Assembly: GCA_016215105.1 (NCBI GenBank)
Contig: JACRLJ010000081.1
Location: 18,279-82,278 of the forward strand
From: Candidatus Hydrogenedentota bacterium
Lineage (GTDB): Bacteria; Hydrogenedentota; Hydrogenedentia; Hydrogenedentales; SLHB01
Reading direction: 5' to 3'
DNA length: 64,000 bases
Shown here: positions 60,610 through 64,000 of the stretch, piece after piece
Position numbering within the stretch: the first letter of the stretch is position 1
How the letters are laid out: every line of letters begins with the position of its first letter
Made by a program: the position numbers and the translations under genes
Notes under the pieces: generated by a model
Database searches by the model: none
Seen by the model: only the letters and a program-made list of their open reading frames with translations
What the model was told of the DNA's origin: nothing

Positions 60610-63600
60610 GCCGCGCTGTCAGCGGTCCGCACCTCGTCGAACTTAACCGAAACCACTTGGGACACGCCGCGCTCCAACTGGGTTACGCCATAGAGCGCAT
60701 TGGCGCGCGCCATGGTCTGTTTGCTGTGTGTGATCACCACGAACTGGCTCTCGCTGGTGAACTCCTCCAGCAGCGAGAGAAAGCGGCCGATGTTCGCGTC
60801 ATCGAGAGGCGCATCAACCTCGTCCAGCACGCAGAACGGGCTGGGCTTGGCTTTGAAAATCGCGAAGAGCAACGCGATAGCGGTCATTGCGCTTTCGCCT
60901 CCGGAAAGCAGCGAGATCGATTGCGGCTTCTTTCCTGGAGGCTGGGCCTCGATCTCAATGCCGGACTCGAGCGGATCGTCCTCGTCCATCAGATAAATGC
61001 GCGCGTGGCCGCCGTTAAATAGCCGCCGGAAGTGCAAGCGGAAGTTCTCGGCGATCGCCTGGAACGTGTCTAGAAATAGCTGGCGAATGGTCTTGTCGAT
61101 GCGTTCCACCACGCTCAGCAGCGCCTCGCGGGCCTTCCTCAAATCTTCGTCCTGGGCCACCAGGAAGGCATGGCGTTTCTCAAGCTCTTCGTACTCTTCG
61201 ATGGCCATCAGGTTCACCGTGCCCATACGCTGCAACTTGTCGCGCAGGTCGGTGACAACCTTCTCGCGCTGTTCTTCTTCGTAGTCGTCCGTGCCGGCCT
61301 GTTCCGCCGTGAGCGACGCTAGCGCGACTCCGTATTCCGTAAGAATCCGCTCCTGGTAGAAACCTACCCGGTCTTCGCTGTGGCGGAGGGCGAGTTCCAG
61401 CCGGTGTACCTCGGACTGGGATGCGCGCGCCGCTTCACGCAGTTCGCGTAGCGACTTCTCAACTACATCGGAATCGTTCAGCAGCGTTTGGCGCCGGTTT
61501 TCCGCCTCGATTACTTTGCCGCGCGCCTCTTCCTTCGTTTCCGACAGCGCCTTGGACCGTTCGATGTTGAGCGCGATCTCGTTTTCGAGCGTGCCCTGGT
61601 TGCCGTTGAGTTGCTCGATGAGCTCGCGGCGTCGTTGGGCCTCCCGCTGGGCGGATTCCTGTTCTCGCAACTCGCGAACCTTGTCGCGCTGAACTTCTTC
61701 GACACTCTGATTCAGGCCCGCCACCCGAACGCGCAAGTCGCTCAATTCACTGGTGCGCAACGACAACTCTTGGCGTGCTCGCGATGCCAGATCCTGCGCC
61801 TCGGCTACCTGCCGCTGCAGCGTCTCATCGTCCGTTTCCATGTCACCCGCGCGGGTCAAGACTTCGCGGCGCTGCTGCTCGAGTTCATCGCGCTTCGCAC
61901 AGAGCGCGTCCCGCTGCTGGTCTTGGGACTGTGCCGTTTGGGCCAGGTTGTTCAATTCAGTCGAGTGCTTCGCGATCTCGACGCGAATACCGGCCAACTC
62001 CCGTTGAAGTGTGCTTTGCGCAAGGGACGCTTCGGCAATCGCGCGCTTCAATTCCTCGATCTGAACCACCAACGCCTGGCCTTGATCGGCCAGCCGCGCA
62101 ACACCAACCTCCGCCGTGTTGACTTGCTCTTCGAGTTCGGTGATTTCCGCGCTGCGTCCCAAGAGGCCTCGGCTATCATGCTGGGTGCGCCCGCCGGTCA
62201 CCGCCCCAGACGACGAAACTACTTCGCCGTCGAGCGTGACCAGGCGCGGATAGCGGCGTTCAGTGCGCGCGATCGCTATGGCGACATCGAGTGTCTCTAC
62301 GATGAGTGTGTTGTACAGGAGATATTCGACCGCGTTTTGGATGTGCGCATCGTACTGCACGAAATCAATGGCGGCCCCCACCACGCCGGGCCGTCCCGAT
62401 AGCTCCCGCCCTTCGTCGCGGTTGCCACTGGCGCGAATGATGTCCAGGGGCAAGAAGGTGACGCGGCCAGCGTTGTTCTTCTTGAGAAATGAAATCGCGG
62501 ACTTTGCTGCATCCGCGTCTTCCACGACGACGTTGTTAATGTTTCCGCCGAGGGCCGCTTCAATCGCGCGCTCATAAGTCTTCTCGGTAGACAACAGATC
62601 GCCCACCGGGCCAACCACGCCGCGCGCCTCGGCCACGTTCTTCTGCTTCGCGGCCATGACCGCGCGCACACCGGCTGCGAACCCTTCGTAATTGTCGCGC
62701 AATTCGCGCAGAGACCGCAGGCGCGCCTCAAGGCTGCTCTTCTTCTCGCGTAGCGTCTGCCATTCGGTGTTCAGATCACGAAGGTTCTGCGCGCGGACAG
62801 CCTGGTCGGCCTCGGCCTCGGTCCGCCTCTGTTCGCAATCGGCCAATAGGGATTGCTTCTCAGTCTCAGTGCGTTGCGCGTCGTTGAGCAGCGTCACCAG
62901 CCCCTCGTTGCGCACACTATCCTCGCGTTGGCGTTCGTAGATAGACGCCAATTGCGCGTCGATGTTCTCGATGTTGACGCCCAAGGTTTCGAGTTCGGTC
63001 TGAGTCTTCGCGCGATGGCTAATGGTCTCCACCGAACGGGCGCGCATCAACTCAACGTGGGCGTCCGATTCCCGAACCCGCTCCGCGGCGGCGTCATGCT
63101 CCTGCTGCCGGGCCTCCAACTCGATCTGACATGCCTCGAGGCCTGCCTGCAATTCAACGCCCCGCGCCTCGGTCTGCTTCATCTGATCTTCGATGGCAAT
63201 CGCCCGTTGGCGGTACTCCTCTTCCTCGCTTCCGGCCTGTTGACGCTGTTCGTTGGCGAAATCAATCTGCTGGCGCAACAGTGCGATCTGGCGCTCGATC
63301 TTCTCCATCTCGCCTTCGATCTCGTACACGCCCTCGCGGCGCGCCTGAAGCACACGGTCAATCTCGAGCTTGTTGAGGCCGAGTTCCTCGTGGCGCGCTT
63401 CGAATTGCGTGGTCTCGGCGAGGGCCTTCTCATAGGCGTCCTGGGCCACGGCGAATTTCGCGCGCAGTTCGGTGATCTCGGCCGTCAGGAAGACGTACTT
63501 GATCCATGCCGACCGGATCTCGGTCGCTTTGAGTTCGTCGCTAAGTTCGCGGTAGCGGATCGCCGCGTTCACCTGGCGTTTGAGCGACCGCATTTGCCGC

Positions 63601-64000
63601 TCGACTTCCTGGATGATATCGCTGAGGCGCAGCAAGTTCTGGTCAGCCGATTCGAGTTTGCGCATGGCCACGCGCTTGCGCGTCTTATACTTGATGATTC
63701 CCGCGGCTTCCTCGAATAGAAAGCGCCGGTCTTCCGGCTTTGAACTCAGGACCATGTCCATCTTGCCCTGACCGATCATCGAATACGCGGACGTCCCAAT
63801 ACCGGTATCCATGAAGAGTTCCTGGATATCCTTCAACCGGCACGGGGCTTTGTTGATGAGGTATTCGCTCTCGCCGGAGCGGTACACGCGGCGGGTAATC
63901 TGCACCTCGGCGAAGTCTACCGGGAGACGCGAGTCGGCGTTATCGAAGGTCAGCGACACCTCGGCCATGCCCAATGCGTGGCGGTTCTCGCTGCCGTTGA
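60606..64000 (-). CDS. smc: Chromosome segregation protein SMC (partial, N-terminus beyond the window)
   Basis: The frame stays open through the right edge, so the gene's 5' end, including Walker A, is outside. The visible part begins with the SMC-typical NGSENRHALGMAEVSLTFDN. YSMIGQGKMD and RRFLFEEAAGIIKYK follow, then long coiled coil. The hinge is about 1.3-1.8 kb in (GFAAGVRAVMAA, VVGPVGDLLS, GGRTQHDSRG). A second coiled coil leads to the C-terminal ATPase part with the signature LLSGGESAMTAIAL and Walker B FCVLDEVDAPLDDAN. It organises and segregates chromosomes as an ATP-driven dimer with ScpA/ScpB. No ScpAB genes are adjacent here; the next genes downstream are a glycosyltransferase and a hydrolase. 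Confidence 0.95.
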   Translation of the reverse strand, partial: NGSENRHALGMAEVSLTFDNADSRLPVDFAEVQITRRVYRSGESEYLINKAPCRLKDIQELFMDTGIGTSAYSMIGQGKMDMVLSSKPEDRRFLFEEAAGIIKYKTRKRVAMRKLESADQNLLRLSDIIQEVERQMRSLKRQVNAAIRYRELSDELKATEIRSAWIKYVFLTAEITELRAKFAVAQDAYEKALAETTQFEARHEELGLNKLEIDRVLQARREGVYEIEGEMEKIERQIALLRQQIDFANEQRQQAGSEEEEYRQRAIAIEDQMKQTEARGVELQAGLEACQIELEARQQEHDAAAERVRESDAHVELMRARSVETISHRAKTQTELETLGVNIENIDAQLASIYERQREDSVRNEGLVTLLNDAQRTETEKQSLLADCEQRRTEAEADQAVRAQNLRDLNTEWQTLREKKSSLEARLRSLRELRDNYEGFAAGVRAVMAAKQKNVAEARGVVGPVGDLLSTEKTYERAIEAALGGNINNVVVEDADAAKSAISFLKKNNAGRVTFLPLDIIRASGNRDEGRELSGRPGVVGAAIDFVQYDAHIQNAVEYLLYNTLIVETLDVAIAIARTERRYPRLVTLDGEVVSSSGAVTGGRTQHDSRGLLGRSAEITELEEQVNTAEVGVARLADQGQALVVQIEELKRAIAEASLAQSTLQRELAGIRVEIAKHSTELNNLAQTAQSQDQQRDALCAKRDELEQQRREVLTRAGDMETDDETLQRQVAEAQDLASRARQELSLRTSELSDLRVRVAGLNQSVEEVQRDKVRELREQESAQREAQRRRELIEQLNGNQGTLENEIALNIERSKALSETKEEARGKVIEAENRRQTLLNDSDVVEKSLRELREAARASQSEVHRLELALRHSEDRVGFYQERILTEYGVALASLTAEQAGTDDYEEEQREKVVTDLRDKLQRMGTVNLMAIEEYEELEKRHAFLVAQDEDLRKAREALLSVVERIDKTIRQLFLDTFQAIAENFRLHFRRLFNGGHARIYLMDEDDPLESGIEIEAQPPGKKPQSISLLSGGESAMTAIALLFAIFKAKPSPFCVLDEVDAPLDDANIGRFLSLLEEFTSESQFVVITHSKQTMARANALYGVTQLERGVSQVVSVKFDEVRTADSAA

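Noticed and set aside
1-64000. CRISPR arrays, tRNA and rRNA genes
   Set aside because: Looked for regularly spaced short repeats and for T-loop (GTTCGA-type) arms with acceptor stems in the intergenic gaps; none found by eye. The repeats present are irregular, longer and few.

Overview
The window reads as GC-rich chromosomal DNA of a Gram-negative, heterotrophic bacterium. It encodes an outer-membrane porin, lipoproteins, a PEP-CTERM protein, Tat signals, polysaccharide-degrading enzymes and very large secreted proteins with thrombospondin-3, IPT/TIG, PKD and dockerin-like modules. That mix is typical of Planctomycetes-like or Hydrogenedentota-like lineages, but this placement is an inference from gene style: there is no rRNA or other phylogenetic marker I could use. 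I saw no tRNA, rRNA, CRISPR array, transposase or integrase.

Layout. 0-6 kb: a PEP-CTERM protein, a small membrane protein, a GT-C-type membrane glycosyltransferase and a hybrid sensor histidine kinase. 6-10.3 kb: a lipid kinase translationally coupled to a large secreted TSP3/IPT/cohesin-like protein. 10.6-15 kb: a Gfo/Idh/MocA oxidoreductase, an SDR, a secreted beta-helix protein and a MerR regulator. 15.4-20 kb: two secreted proteins sharing an N-terminal module, one a 1294-residue metalloprotease/vWA/IPT/PKD/dockerin protein. 20-34.4 kb: paralogous lipoprotein alpha/beta hydrolases, a nitrilase, KDPG aldolase (eda), a clan GH-A glycosidase, alpha-L-fucosidase, a GNAT, a GH42-like protein, a zinc-ribbon protein and an oligogalacturonate-lyase-like protein, with short dispersed repeats in the gaps. 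34.5-36.4 kb: a two-gene cassette between ~92% identical 154-bp direct repeats.

36.8-53.5 kb is the striking part: a co-directional nitrate-respiration island. It holds an Rrf2 regulator, a diheme cytochrome c, NarG, NarH, NarJ, a NarI fused to a Rieske protein, a b6-type cytochrome b, a monoheme cytochrome c, two NarK transporters (one with a lipoyl-like insertion), an outer-membrane porin and an octaheme HAO-family cytochrome. My reading is as follows. NarGHI reduces nitrate in the cytoplasm. The Rieske/cytochrome b/cytochrome c parts form a quinol:cytochrome c branch in the same assembly. NarK moves nitrate and nitrite, and the periplasmic octaheme cytochrome processes nitrite or hydroxylamine. 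Perfect dyads lie upstream of the Rrf2 gene and over the -10 region of the nar promoter. The island plus one Tat glycosidase is bracketed by imperfect direct repeats made of the promoter region and 5' end of a ychF-like gene: intact at 56.2 kb, decayed at 36.5 kb.

56-64 kb: the ychF-like GTPase, a DHH phosphoesterase, and a leftward coupled set of SMC (5' end outside the window), a GT4 glycosyltransferase and an alpha/beta-hydrolase-like protein.
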